A DNA stretch of 64,000 nt from JACCZX01 sp963801035 (GTDB taxonomy: Bacteria > Pseudomonadota > Gammaproteobacteria > Burkholderiales > Burkholderiaceae_F), in NCBI GenBank assembly GCA_963801035.1, contig CAWDDF010000010.1:186001-250000 (forward strand), given 5' to 3'. Shown here piece after piece: positions 53,734 through 61,804 of the stretch (positions are counted from its first letter, which is position 1; the number at the start of each line of letters is the position of its first letter). The translations under genes were made by a program, and so were the position numbers. The notes beneath the pieces were generated by a model, which saw nothing but the letters and a program-made list of their open reading frames with translations, ran no database searches and was not told the origin of the DNA.

Positions 53734-54219
53734 CTACGACCTCTTCCGACGCGTCGGCGTTGCCGAACCGAATGACGCCGAAAATGCGTCAATCTCGAGC
53801 TCGAGAGTTTCAACCAATGGCTCGTTGCCGAGCGCGTTCAGGTGTGACAACGAGTAGCCACTCGGGCGGGCGTTATCGAACGTCCAGCGATTGGCGTCAG
53901 CTCCACGCTCATCGATTAACACCACGGTAACGGCTCGCTTCGGCGCGGTTCGAGATGTCCGGGACTGATCCCACCATGCGTACCATTCCGGTGAACGGGT
54001 CACGCCGCGCCTGAGGATCAGCGGCCCGTACTGAATGGCCTTCGACTTGCGTGGACCGGTAATCAAGCGTGCTTCCGGGAAAATCACCTCGACCGCGCCG
54101 GTTTCTTGCAACCCGTCGATCTCGATGCGAAAGCGCATGTTGCCGAACGGCTCACGCTCCGCAGTTTTCATACGCAAATCGATTGTGTCCAGTGCGCTTT
54201 CGGGATCGTCTCGGCTCAC
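53734..54219 (-). CDS. Phage-tail-tube-like protein (T4 gp19 / TIGR02241 type), second copy
   Basis: About 161 residues from GTG 54219, which overlaps the upstream stop (GTGA); ATG 54171 is an alternative that aligns better with the first copy. 'PFGNMRFRIEIDGLQETGAVEVIFPEARLI' corresponds to the first strands of the tube domain and 'GPLILRRGVTRSPEWYAWWDQSR' to its conserved middle; 'VTVVLIDERGADANRWTFDNARPSGYSL' and 'ALGNEPLVETLELEIDAF' end it. These proteins stack as inner tubes of contractile injection systems. More diverged than the first copy. Confidence 0.75.
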   Translation of the reverse strand: MSRDDPESALDTIDLRMKTAEREPFGNMRFRIEIDGLQETGAVEVIFPEARLITGPRKSKAIQYGPLILRRGVTRSPEWYAWWDQSRTSRTAPKRAVTVVLIDERGADANRWTFDNARPSGYSLSHLNALGNEPLVETLELEIDAFSASFGSATPTRRKRS

Positions 54220-54650
54220 GACACTCGTTCGATGCCCTCGTTCGCGAGCTCCAAGCATTCGATGAAAACCTCATTACCTTTGGCGTTGAGATCGCTCGGA
54301 TCGTATTTTGTCGGCCATGCGTTAGTCACGACAAAGCGTGCTCTGTCGTCGCCGCCTTCGCCCAAGACAACGATCACGACATTTCTTCGATTCGTGTTCA
54401 GTTGACCTTGGACGATCTGCTGGTGCCACTGGAACAGTTCGAGCGAATCAGTCACGCCGCGTTTCAGGGTGACGTTTCCGAACTTGGTGAGTCCAGATAA
54501 CTTTCGTACACGTAAAGGCTCGTTTCCCTCGCGATAGTCTATTGCTTCGGTAGTTGTGGCACCGATCGCGACTTCGCTAAAGCCGGCCACCTGCAGCCCA
54601 TCGATCTCCAACCGGAATCGAGCATTGCGTAGCGGGTCTTGGCGTGCCAT
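54216..54650 (-). CDS. Phage-tail-tube-like protein (T4 gp19 / TIGR02241 type), first copy
   Basis: 144 residues, the normal size of Afp1/Pvc1-like tube subunits. 'DPLRNARFRLEIDGLQVAGFSEVAIGATTTEAIDYREG', 'LTKFGNVTLKRGVTDSLELFQWHQQI', 'VVIVVLGEGGDDRARFVVTNAWPTKYDPSDLNAKGNEVFIECLELANEGI' match the family pattern throughout. No sheath, baseplate, spike, ATPase or capsid gene is near, so this is not a full phage tail or injection system. First gene of the three-gene reverse-strand set; diverges from the cytochrome operon across 178 bases. Confidence 0.82.
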   Translation of the reverse strand: MARQDPLRNARFRLEIDGLQVAGFSEVAIGATTTEAIDYREGNEPLRVRKLSGLTKFGNVTLKRGVTDSLELFQWHQQIVQGQLNTNRRNVVIVVLGEGGDDRARFVVTNAWPTKYDPSDLNAKGNEVFIECLELANEGIERVS

Positions 54651-54828
54651 CGGTTACTCCGTGCTGATAACAGGTTTGTTGTACTCAAAACGACATTGTC
54701 GATTATTCACATCAATGGTGACGTAAAACCATTATTCCCTGCGCGGTGTTGGCAGACTATTCTCCGTGCTCGAAGCCGCCGGCGTTTTACGAAACGAGCG
54801 GCTCGTAACATTGATGGGGAACTCTGCA

Positions 54829-57378
54829 ATGAAACGGTTGACGTATGCGGTCGCGCTGGTGGCAATGTGCATGGCGATCGGAGTCGCCGCCGTTTCGAGA
54901 GACACTGCGCCGCCGTGGGTCGTGGCGCAAGCTCCGGCGGCTACTCCCTCGGCTCCTGCCCCAGAGAGCGCGAGTAAATCAACGCCTGACCACCCGGGCT
55001 TCTACCTTGGCGAGGCGCAGCTGACTGCATCGGAGCGCGCCGGGCGCGAGATTTGGTACAAGGCCACTGCCGGAAACGCGCGCTTTCACACCTATGTCTT
55101 TCAGCAGCGTGTCAACGTACTGATCGACTGGTATCGCGTGCTCAACGCGAAAGAACGCGGCGACCGCTTCGCTGCGTGGGGAATCATCAATGACCCGGGC
55201 TGCTGCATGCCAGGATCGAAGGATTGTCCGGCGACCAGCCTCGAGCAGACCTACGGATTCGAGTGGTGCCCGGGCGACGACGAGTTGCTGAAGTTCGTCG
55301 GACGCGCCGGCTATCGCGATCCGGCGTGCGACTTCAACGAAGCGCCGATCGATCCCGCCGATTTGCACCACAAGGCAAAGGACCAGCGTCAGTCGTCGTG
55401 CGACCTCGCGTTTGGTACTTCAACCGGAGGATTGGGCTATCGCAAGTTTCCGAATCCGCGCTTCGACCGGGCGCGCTGGCTCAAGGTCAATGGCAGCCTC
55501 GCGAGCTGGGAAGGTTATCGAGGCGCACTGTCGAAGGATCCGAAGTCGAGCGATTCGGCCCTGAACCGCTTGGCTGACGGTTCGATCGAGCCGCCGTTTC
55601 TGATCGGAACGACCTGCGGCTCGTGCCACATTTCGTTCGATCCGCTGAATCCTCCGAAGGACCCAGCCAATCCGGAGTGGGCCAACCTGAAAGGCGGTCT
55701 TGGCAACCAGTACTCGCGCGTATCGGAGATCCTGACCTCTGGCATGTCGGGCGCGACGCTCGAAGCGCAGATGTTCGCGCATGCGCGCCCGGGTACGTCG
55801 GACACTTCTGCCATCGCGACCGACCAGGTGCACAACCCCGGCACGATGAATGCGATTATCAATACAAAGGTGCGGCCGACCTTCGCGGGCGAAAATGTCA
55901 CCCGTTGGCGCAAGGCGGCGAGTTGCTCGCAGCAGGACGCCAATTGCTGGTGCGAGCCCGGCCGCGACAACAAGTGTTGGCAGCGCGGTGCTGCGACCGA
56001 GACCGTGCATCACATCCTCAAAGGCGGCGAAGACTCGATCGGCGCGCTCGAGGCGATCCAGCGCGTGTACTTCAACATTGGCTCGTGCTCCGAGCAGTGC
56101 TGGGTGAACCATTTGACGGACCTGCGCCAGCTCGATCCGACCCAGCGCAATTTCGGACAAACGCCGTTCGACATCGGTCAGTGCCGACGCGACTGTCCGA
56201 ACTTCCGCGCGATCGAAGATCGCTTGCCCGACATCCTTGCGTTCTTGACGTCGAAGGAAACCGATGCGACAGACCTCGCTGTTGCTCGAGCCAACGCGAA
56301 GCAGGCGGTGAATGCCAAAGCCGCATACACGAGCGCGGATTTGCACCGCGATCTCGATAAGCAGTTCGGCGCCAATGCCGTTGCGCGTGGACGCGAAGTG
56401 TTTGCGACCACGTGCGCGCGCTGCCATTCGTCGATCGCAGAAACGCCGGAAAATACATTCAAGAATCGCGACTTCAGCGCCGTCGGCGCAAATGGCATGC
56501 GCACCGACTGGTTGGGGTCCGACCGGGCGACGCTGGCGACCGAAGTCGGTTCCAATCGCTGCCGCGCATTGCATTCGAACCATATGAACGGGCAAATATG
56601 GCAGGAGTACGGCTCCGAGACGCTGCGTGCGCGGCCGACCGATCCGAACATCAAGGAACCGCACGATGGCGGCCGTGGCTCTTATCGCAACATCTCGCTG
56701 CTATCGCTGTGGGCGCACGCGCCGTTCATGCACAACAATGCGATCGGTCCCGAGCTCTGCGGTCAGCCGGCCAACAAGGCCAACCAGTTCTATCGCTCGC
56801 CGTACGTCGACGAGAACAAGAAAACGCTGCCGGCCGACAAGGCGCCCGCGTGCTGGGCTTATGACCCGAGCGTCGACGGCCGTTTCAAGCTGTACGTCGC
56901 ATCGATGGAAGAACTGCTGAACCCGAGCAAGCGTGTTCCGAAGCTGTCGCGCTTCGATAAGGACGTGCGCATCGCGCTCGGGCCGCGAACCTGGGACGGC
57001 AAGGAAGAGAAGCAGATTCTGGGTTTCACGCTGGTGTTGCCGGCGGGAACCGGTGTCGGCGCGATGGCAAGCTTCCAGCACAAGGCCTTCGTCAACGACC
57101 TGATCGTCGCCAAGCTAAGACCCGACGAACTCAATGCAAAGCTGACGAAGCAACTCGGCGAAGCCGAAGGCAAGCGAGTCGCTGCCGATCTGCACGCTGT
57201 CACCAGTGAGATCGCCAAGGACCCGGAGCATTTGGTCGATGCGGTCAAGCGGTATCCGCGTCTGGTCGAGGTGTATAGCTCGTGTACCGCGGATATCGAA
57301 AATACCGGCCATCGCTTCGGTGAGGATCTGCCGGACGCCGACAAGAAGGCGCTTATCGCCTTTCTGGCCACACTATGA
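54829..57378 (+). CDS. Large periplasmic c-type cytochrome with two CxxCH motifs
   Basis: 849 residues from ATG 54829, preceded by GGGGA; upstream ATGs at 54766 and 54814 are possible. N-terminal signal or anchor ('LTYAVALVAMCMAIGVAAV'), then an Ala/Pro-rich linker. Heme motifs C263-GSC-H267 and C529-ARC-H533. Between them is a cysteine-rich stretch (about 370-460: 'CSQQDANCWCEPGRDNKCW', 'GSCSEQCW', 'GQCRRDCPNF'). C-terminal 'GGRGSYRNISLLSLWAHAPFMHNN' resembles the CCP/MauG-type 'PYLHNG' segment also seen in the two di-heme proteins downstream. Likely an oxidase or peroxidase-like electron-transfer protein; substrate unknown. First gene of a coupled operon. Confidence 0.8.
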   Translation: MKRLTYAVALVAMCMAIGVAAVSRDTAPPWVVAQAPAATPSAPAPESASKSTPDHPGFYLGEAQLTASERAGREIWYKATAGNARFHTYVFQQRVNVLIDWYRVLNAKERGDRFAAWGIINDPGCCMPGSKDCPATSLEQTYGFEWCPGDDELLKFVGRAGYRDPACDFNEAPIDPADLHHKAKDQRQSSCDLAFGTSTGGLGYRKFPNPRFDRARWLKVNGSLASWEGYRGALSKDPKSSDSALNRLADGSIEPPFLIGTTCGSCHISFDPLNPPKDPANPEWANLKGGLGNQYSRVSEILTSGMSGATLEAQMFAHARPGTSDTSAIATDQVHNPGTMNAIINTKVRPTFAGENVTRWRKAASCSQQDANCWCEPGRDNKCWQRGAATETVHHILKGGEDSIGALEAIQRVYFNIGSCSEQCWVNHLTDLRQLDPTQRNFGQTPFDIGQCRRDCPNFRAIEDRLPDILAFLTSKETDATDLAVARANAKQAVNAKAAYTSADLHRDLDKQFGANAVARGREVFATTCARCHSSIAETPENTFKNRDFSAVGANGMRTDWLGSDRATLATEVGSNRCRALHSNHMNGQIWQEYGSETLRARPTDPNIKEPHDGGRGSYRNISLLSLWAHAPFMHNNAIGPELCGQPANKANQFYRSPYVDENKKTLPADKAPACWAYDPSVDGRFKLYVASMEELLNPSKRVPKLSRFDKDVRIALGPRTWDGKEEKQILGFTLVLPAGTGVGAMASFQHKAFVNDLIVAKLRPDELNAKLTKQLGEAEGKRVAADLHAVTSEIAKDPEHLVDAVKRYPRLVEVYSSCTADIENTGHRFGEDLPDADKKALIAFLATL

Positions 57379-58283
57379 GGCTCAGCGCCATGAATCAAAC
57401 TCATAGGACGTCGTTGCTGTTAGTCGCAATTGCAGCGTCCGTCGCGCTGGCGGGTTGCGGTGACACGCCTCCCGCAGGAATCAAATTTGGTCCGTATCAG
57501 GCGGGCCATGCGTCGAAGCCCGACCTCGCGCGCGTCGAGCACGAATTTCCGCTCGCTCGCAGCGATCTCGCGCAACTGACACCCGGCGCGCTGAAGTCGT
57601 ACGACCAGGAGCAGATGGATCAGATCTATGCGCGCCTAACTGCGGGGCCGATTCCTGATGGTGCTTACGAAGGCGACCTGTTTTTCCCCAAGGGAATTTC
57701 AGGTGATCGTCGCATACGGGAGATCATCGGTGGCCTGTCCGGACTCGCAGCCGGGGTTGGCACGGCCAAGGTAGAACTTGTGGGCAAGCATCTATGGCGC
57801 GGCAAAGTGTTCTACCGCGACGAGTTGGTGCTCAGAAATCGGATCGACGATACGTCGCTGTTGAAGCCGTTGATCGACGGTGATCTGTCGACGATTCCGA
57901 AGGTCACGGTTGGCGGCAAGGATCAATGGCTGATGTTCCCCGCGCGCCTTTATTGCGGGCAGAGCCTGCTCGATTCGCGCAGAGAGTCAGTCATCATCGA
58001 CTACTTCTACACCGACGAAATTCCAGGCTATCGCGAGCGCCCCGATTTTCTCGCGGGACGTCGTGGCCTGCAGGTGCGCGATGAGATCCGCATGGTGCGG
58101 CCTGGCTTCTATTTGGGGCGCGCTTACATCGGAAAGATTTTTCTTCTTAATTTCACGCTCTACAACAAGGAAGTCGCCGAGCGAGACGGTGGCACGTTTA
58201 CCAAAGGCGAACCGGTCAAGGAAGACTGCTGGCAAGGCACGCAGCAGCGACCCCTGCTAACAGCGGTGACGGCTTCGAAGTGA
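57375..58283 (+). CDS. Lipoprotein of unknown function within the cytochrome operon
   Basis: 302 residues. Signal peptide with lipobox 'LAGC' (Cys at about 28). The body has no recognised domain: 'MDQIYARLTAGPIPDGAYEGDLFFPKG', 'VELVGKHLWRGKVFYRDELVLRNRI', 'DQWLMFPARLYCGQSLLDSRRESVIIDYFYTDEIPGYRERPDF', 'GFYLGRAYIGKIFLLNFTLYNKE' suggest a beta-rich, substrate-binding or calycin-like fold, which is a guess. ATG 57375 overlaps the cytochrome stop (ATGA) and its stop overlaps the next start (GTGA), so it is translated with both neighbours. Confidence 0.75.
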   Translation: MRLSAMNQTHRTSLLLVAIAASVALAGCGDTPPAGIKFGPYQAGHASKPDLARVEHEFPLARSDLAQLTPGALKSYDQEQMDQIYARLTAGPIPDGAYEGDLFFPKGISGDRRIREIIGGLSGLAAGVGTAKVELVGKHLWRGKVFYRDELVLRNRIDDTSLLKPLIDGDLSTIPKVTVGGKDQWLMFPARLYCGQSLLDSRRESVIIDYFYTDEIPGYRERPDFLAGRRGLQVRDEIRMVRPGFYLGRAYIGKIFLLNFTLYNKEVAERDGGTFTKGEPVKEDCWQGTQQRPLLTAVTASK

Positions 58284-60193
58284 GATGGCGGGCGTGGCCG
58301 ATGTGGAAGCAGCGCGCGGCGACACTTGTCTTGACTGTCACCGCGCTTGCCGTGCCCGTTAGCGGCGCTGCTGCGCCCGCATGGGCGATAGACCCGGCAG
58401 ATCCTGGCGCGAATCGGCCCGCGCTAGGGCAATCGTTGTTCGACCAAATCACCGCGGAAGGCGTGCCGTTTCCATTCGACGCACTCGTGCGCAAGATTGA
58501 AAACACCGCAGGCTGCCAATCAGGTAAGTGCATCACTTCTGCGCTGGTTCCATTTAGCCGTTCGCTGCAGCGAATGGCTGCAGCTCCAGACTTTTTTTCT
58601 TTCCCACGCGTCATTGCGGCAATGACCGCCGATGGCAGCAGCCACCTGCTCGTCAAGGATCGCGTTTACCTCGGTTATCAAGAGCGTGCAGGTCTGATCG
58701 AAGTCATCAGCTACAACGAGGCAGCTGCCCGATTCGAGTTTCAGCTGGTGCGCAACTATCGCTCACAAGGCAACCCGGAGACGGTTTACGCGAGCCGCGC
58801 CATCTGTACTGCATGCCACCAGAACCACGGGCCAATTTTTTCTCGGCAGCAATGGGACGAAACGAATGCCAACCCGCGCGTTGCGGCTCGACTCGCGTCG
58901 GCAAACGGCCAAGCACGCGAGCAGATGTACGGCGTGACGATTCGGCGCGGCGTTGACTTGCCTAACGCGATCGACGATTCAGCAGATCGAGCCAACCTGT
59001 TTGCGGTGGTGCACCGTATCTGGCGCGACGCATGCGACGCTGCGTGCCGCGGCGATGCTCTGCAGGCAGCTCTGCAATATCGGTTGTCACAAGAGCAGGG
59101 ATTCGAGGCCAAACCTGCTTTCGCTGGAGCACTGGCTCAGCGCTTTGCTGCGCGATGGGCGAGCGGGCTGGCGATTCCGAATCCCGATCTTCCGAACCGT
59201 GATCCGCTTGCATCTGCTGACGCGCACGATGTGGGTGCCGCTTTCGAAGCACTGGCCCCCAGACCGCCAATTGAAATCTGGAGGGGCGACGATGCGCTTC
59301 TGGTATCCCGGTTCGTTGCCGGCCTCGCGTCGTTGCTCGCCGAAGTCGACATACGCGAGCTTGACGCCGCCCTGACGCGCCGCGCGTCCGAAGCGGTTCG
59401 ACGCAAATACACCGCGCGCTGTTCGCTGAATGGCGAACGTTTTGAATGCACAGGTGACGTAAGTCTGAGCGGTACCCATTCGATGATCGATCGCTTGTCG
59501 CTTGGCGGCAAGGAGTTGACGCGACTCGAACTGCGCAACGGCGCTGTGAGGCGCCAGGGTATGACCGCGCGCACGGTGAGCGGCGATGCGATCGAGCGCA
59601 TCGAGCTGCCGCGCCGAGGCAGCTCGGGCACCGCGATCGTCACAGTCGTCGAGGACTTCGCTCCTGCTCGCGCTTCAGTAGCAAAAGGTGATTGGAGCGG
59701 GCCGTCATTTACACGCGCGCGCGTGCGAGCGACCCTGGGGTTGCCGCCGATGAATGCGTGTTGCGGGCCGCGTACTTCAGCGGCCCCCGCTGAAGATGCG
59801 ATCGTCGCATCGTCAGTTCCTGCACAAGCCACCGCATTCATTGCGCCGTGCGCAGCTTGCCATCGAACGGCAGAGCGCTCGCCGCCTAACTTTCTTGCCG
59901 GCGATGCACAGCGAGTCAGCGCCAGCCTTGCTCAGTGCGCGCCCCGGATGTTCGTACGTCTTTCGATGTGGCAGTCATCTGCAGCGTCACGCGCCAAGGT
60001 GCCGATGCCGCCGCCGCGCGCGTCGCATGGCGGCAACGTATCGCTGCAGACCACCCCCGATTCGTCGGTGTCGGCGTTGCAGGGGGCCGTTGCCGAGTGG
60101 TTGCGCGCCGAGTCAGGGCAGGCGCCCGACCTTGGCGCGATGTTGGCACGCGGCTATGAAAACTTACGGCCCTGCCTAGCGGCGAGTCAATAG
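58280..60193 (+). CDS. Periplasmic c-type cytochrome of unknown family, two CxxCH motifs
   Basis: 637 residues from GTG 58280, overlapping the lipoprotein stop. A signal peptide follows (about 10-35, ending 'AWA'). Heme motifs C176-TAC-H180 ('ICTACHQNHGPIFSRQQWDETNANPR') and C524-AAC-H528 ('CAACHRTAERSPPNFLAGD'). The segment 'LIEVISYNEAAARFEFQLVRNY' before the first heme and a beta-rich middle ('CSLNGERFECTGDVSLSGTHS') are not recognised. Probably a soluble or surface electron carrier or oxidase subunit. ATG 58301 is an alternative start at the signal peptide. Confidence 0.75.
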   Translation: MRWRAWPMWKQRAATLVLTVTALAVPVSGAAAPAWAIDPADPGANRPALGQSLFDQITAEGVPFPFDALVRKIENTAGCQSGKCITSALVPFSRSLQRMAAAPDFFSFPRVIAAMTADGSSHLLVKDRVYLGYQERAGLIEVISYNEAAARFEFQLVRNYRSQGNPETVYASRAICTACHQNHGPIFSRQQWDETNANPRVAARLASANGQAREQMYGVTIRRGVDLPNAIDDSADRANLFAVVHRIWRDACDAACRGDALQAALQYRLSQEQGFEAKPAFAGALAQRFAARWASGLAIPNPDLPNRDPLASADAHDVGAAFEALAPRPPIEIWRGDDALLVSRFVAGLASLLAEVDIRELDAALTRRASEAVRRKYTARCSLNGERFECTGDVSLSGTHSMIDRLSLGGKELTRLELRNGAVRRQGMTARTVSGDAIERIELPRRGSSGTAIVTVVEDFAPARASVAKGDWSGPSFTRARVRATLGLPPMNACCGPRTSAAPAEDAIVASSVPAQATAFIAPCAACHRTAERSPPNFLAGDAQRVSASLAQCAPRMFVRLSMWQSSAASRAKVPMPPPRASHGGNVSLQTTPDSSVSALQGAVAEWLRAESGQAPDLGAMLARGYENLRPCLAASQ

Positions 60194-60206
60194 AAAGGAG
60201 ATTGTT

Positions 60207-61794
60207 GTGAACGAGCCGTTTGATGAACCACGCGCGCACGGCTGGCTCACTCGCTTGTACCGTCATCGCTGGGTACGTGTCGTGATGCTCGCTCTCGCAA
60301 TTCCGACTGCTGCGGCATTGGTGTTCGCGATCCTGCTGTGGCAACGCTTCGGCAGCGATCGTGCCGTCGAATACGCGGCGGTCGAAGAACACTTCAAATA
60401 CGGATCGACCGGCGGTGAGCGCGCGTCGGGATTTCCGTATTGGATCTTCAAGGCAATGCCGGGTGTGTGCTCGAAGCATCTGCCGGGGGGCTATGCATCG
60501 CTCGGCTTCGTGTACGAGGAGGGCAAGGACTTGCCGATAGGCATGTCGATGCGCAACTACCAGGGTATCGATCGCACGTTTCTGAACTGCGCGGTATGCC
60601 ATGTCAGCACTGTGCGCGATACGCCGGAGTCAAAGCCGCGCATCGTTCTTGGCATGCCCGCGAATACTTTCAACCTGTTCGGCTTTCAAAGGTTCGTCTT
60701 CGACTGCGCACGCGATCCAAAATTTTCGACCGAGCTACATCATTGCCGAGATCGAGCGGCTGATGACCGACAAAGGCGAGAAGCTCGGGCTGCTCGATCG
60801 CCATCTGGTGTACCCGGTCGCCGTCGCATTGATGCGCGAGCGGCTGATGATGCTTTATGGACGGCTCGGCCCGTTGCTGCAGGACACTGACTGGGGGCCG
60901 GGCAGAACCGACACGTTCAATCCGAACAAGATCCTTTTCAACTTTCCGCTGGACAAAATTCCTGAGCGCGAGCGCAACGCCGCGGTCGACTTTCCGTCGA
61001 TCTGGCTGCAGAAGCCGCGGCAGGGAATGCAGTTGCATTGGGACGGCAACAATGTGATGTCCGAGGAGCGCAACAAGAACGCAGCGTTCGGTACCGGGAC
61101 AACACCGCCGACGATCGACCTCGCTGCCATTGCCCGCCTCGAACAATGGCTGCTAACGGCGGAGCCGTTGAAGTATCCGTACCCGATCGATGCGGCCAAA
61201 TCGGCGCGCGGGCGTGAGATCTACACCGAATATTGCGCGGGCTGCCACGGCGCCGACGGCCGCACCTTCAGCGCGGCCGCTGGAACACAGACGCGTGAAT
61301 GTGTGAACACGACTGTCAGCGATGACGATCTTTACGGCCCGCAGGTCGGCAAGATCACGCGCATCGAGCACATCGGCACCGATCGGCATCGGCTCGATTC
61401 GTTTTCGTACGACGTCGCGGTGCACCTCGGCACCGTGTACGCCGGTTATCCGCATCGCTACTGCCACTATCGCAAGACCTACGGCTACGCGAACATGCCG
61501 CTCGACGGCATATGGCTGCGAGCACCGTATCTGCACAACGGTTCGGTGCCGACGCTGCGCGCGCTGCTCGAGCCGGCGAAACGCCCGGCGGTGTTTTATC
61601 GCGGCAACGACGTCTATGACCAGCAGGACGTGGGCTTCGTGGCCGATCTCCCTGAGCAGGCAGGGCGCCGCTTTTCCACTTACGACACAAAAAAACCCGG
61701 CAACTCGAATGCTGGCCACGAAGGCAAGCTTTACGGTACCGAGCTGAGCCCGGGCGACAAGGATGCATTGATCGAATTCATGAAGACGTTCTAA
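60207..61794 (+). pseudogene. Membrane-anchored di-heme cytochrome c (CCP/MauG-like), one frameshift
   Basis: GTG 60207 with AAAGGAG 6 bases upstream. An N-terminal anchor (about 25-47, 'VVMLALAIPTAAALVFAILLW') leads to 'HFKYGSTGGERASGFPYWIFKAMPGVC', 'GYASLGFVYEEGKDLPIGMSMRNYQG' and heme motif C128-AVC-H132. Near 60722-60730 ('CCAAAATTTTCGACC') one extra T breaks the frame; it continues as 'RPSYIIAEIERLMTDKGEKLGLLDRHLVYPVAV', second heme motif CAGCH (codons from 61234), and 'GIWLRAPYLHNGSVPTLRALLEP' to 61794. Joined length is 528 residues. It is a paralogue of the next gene. Confidence 0.83.
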
Positions 61795-61804
61795 GGATCA
61801 AACG

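Noticed and set aside
53734..54650. The two tail-tube-like genes as part of a prophage or full contractile injection system
   Set aside because: No sheath, baseplate, spike, terminase, portal, capsid, integrase or lysis gene is present within 10 kb on either side visible here.
55420..56664. 414-codon reverse-strand frame inside the 849-residue cytochrome
   Set aside because: Arg-rich, no known motif, and antisense to a gene with clear heme motifs; typical high-GC shadow.
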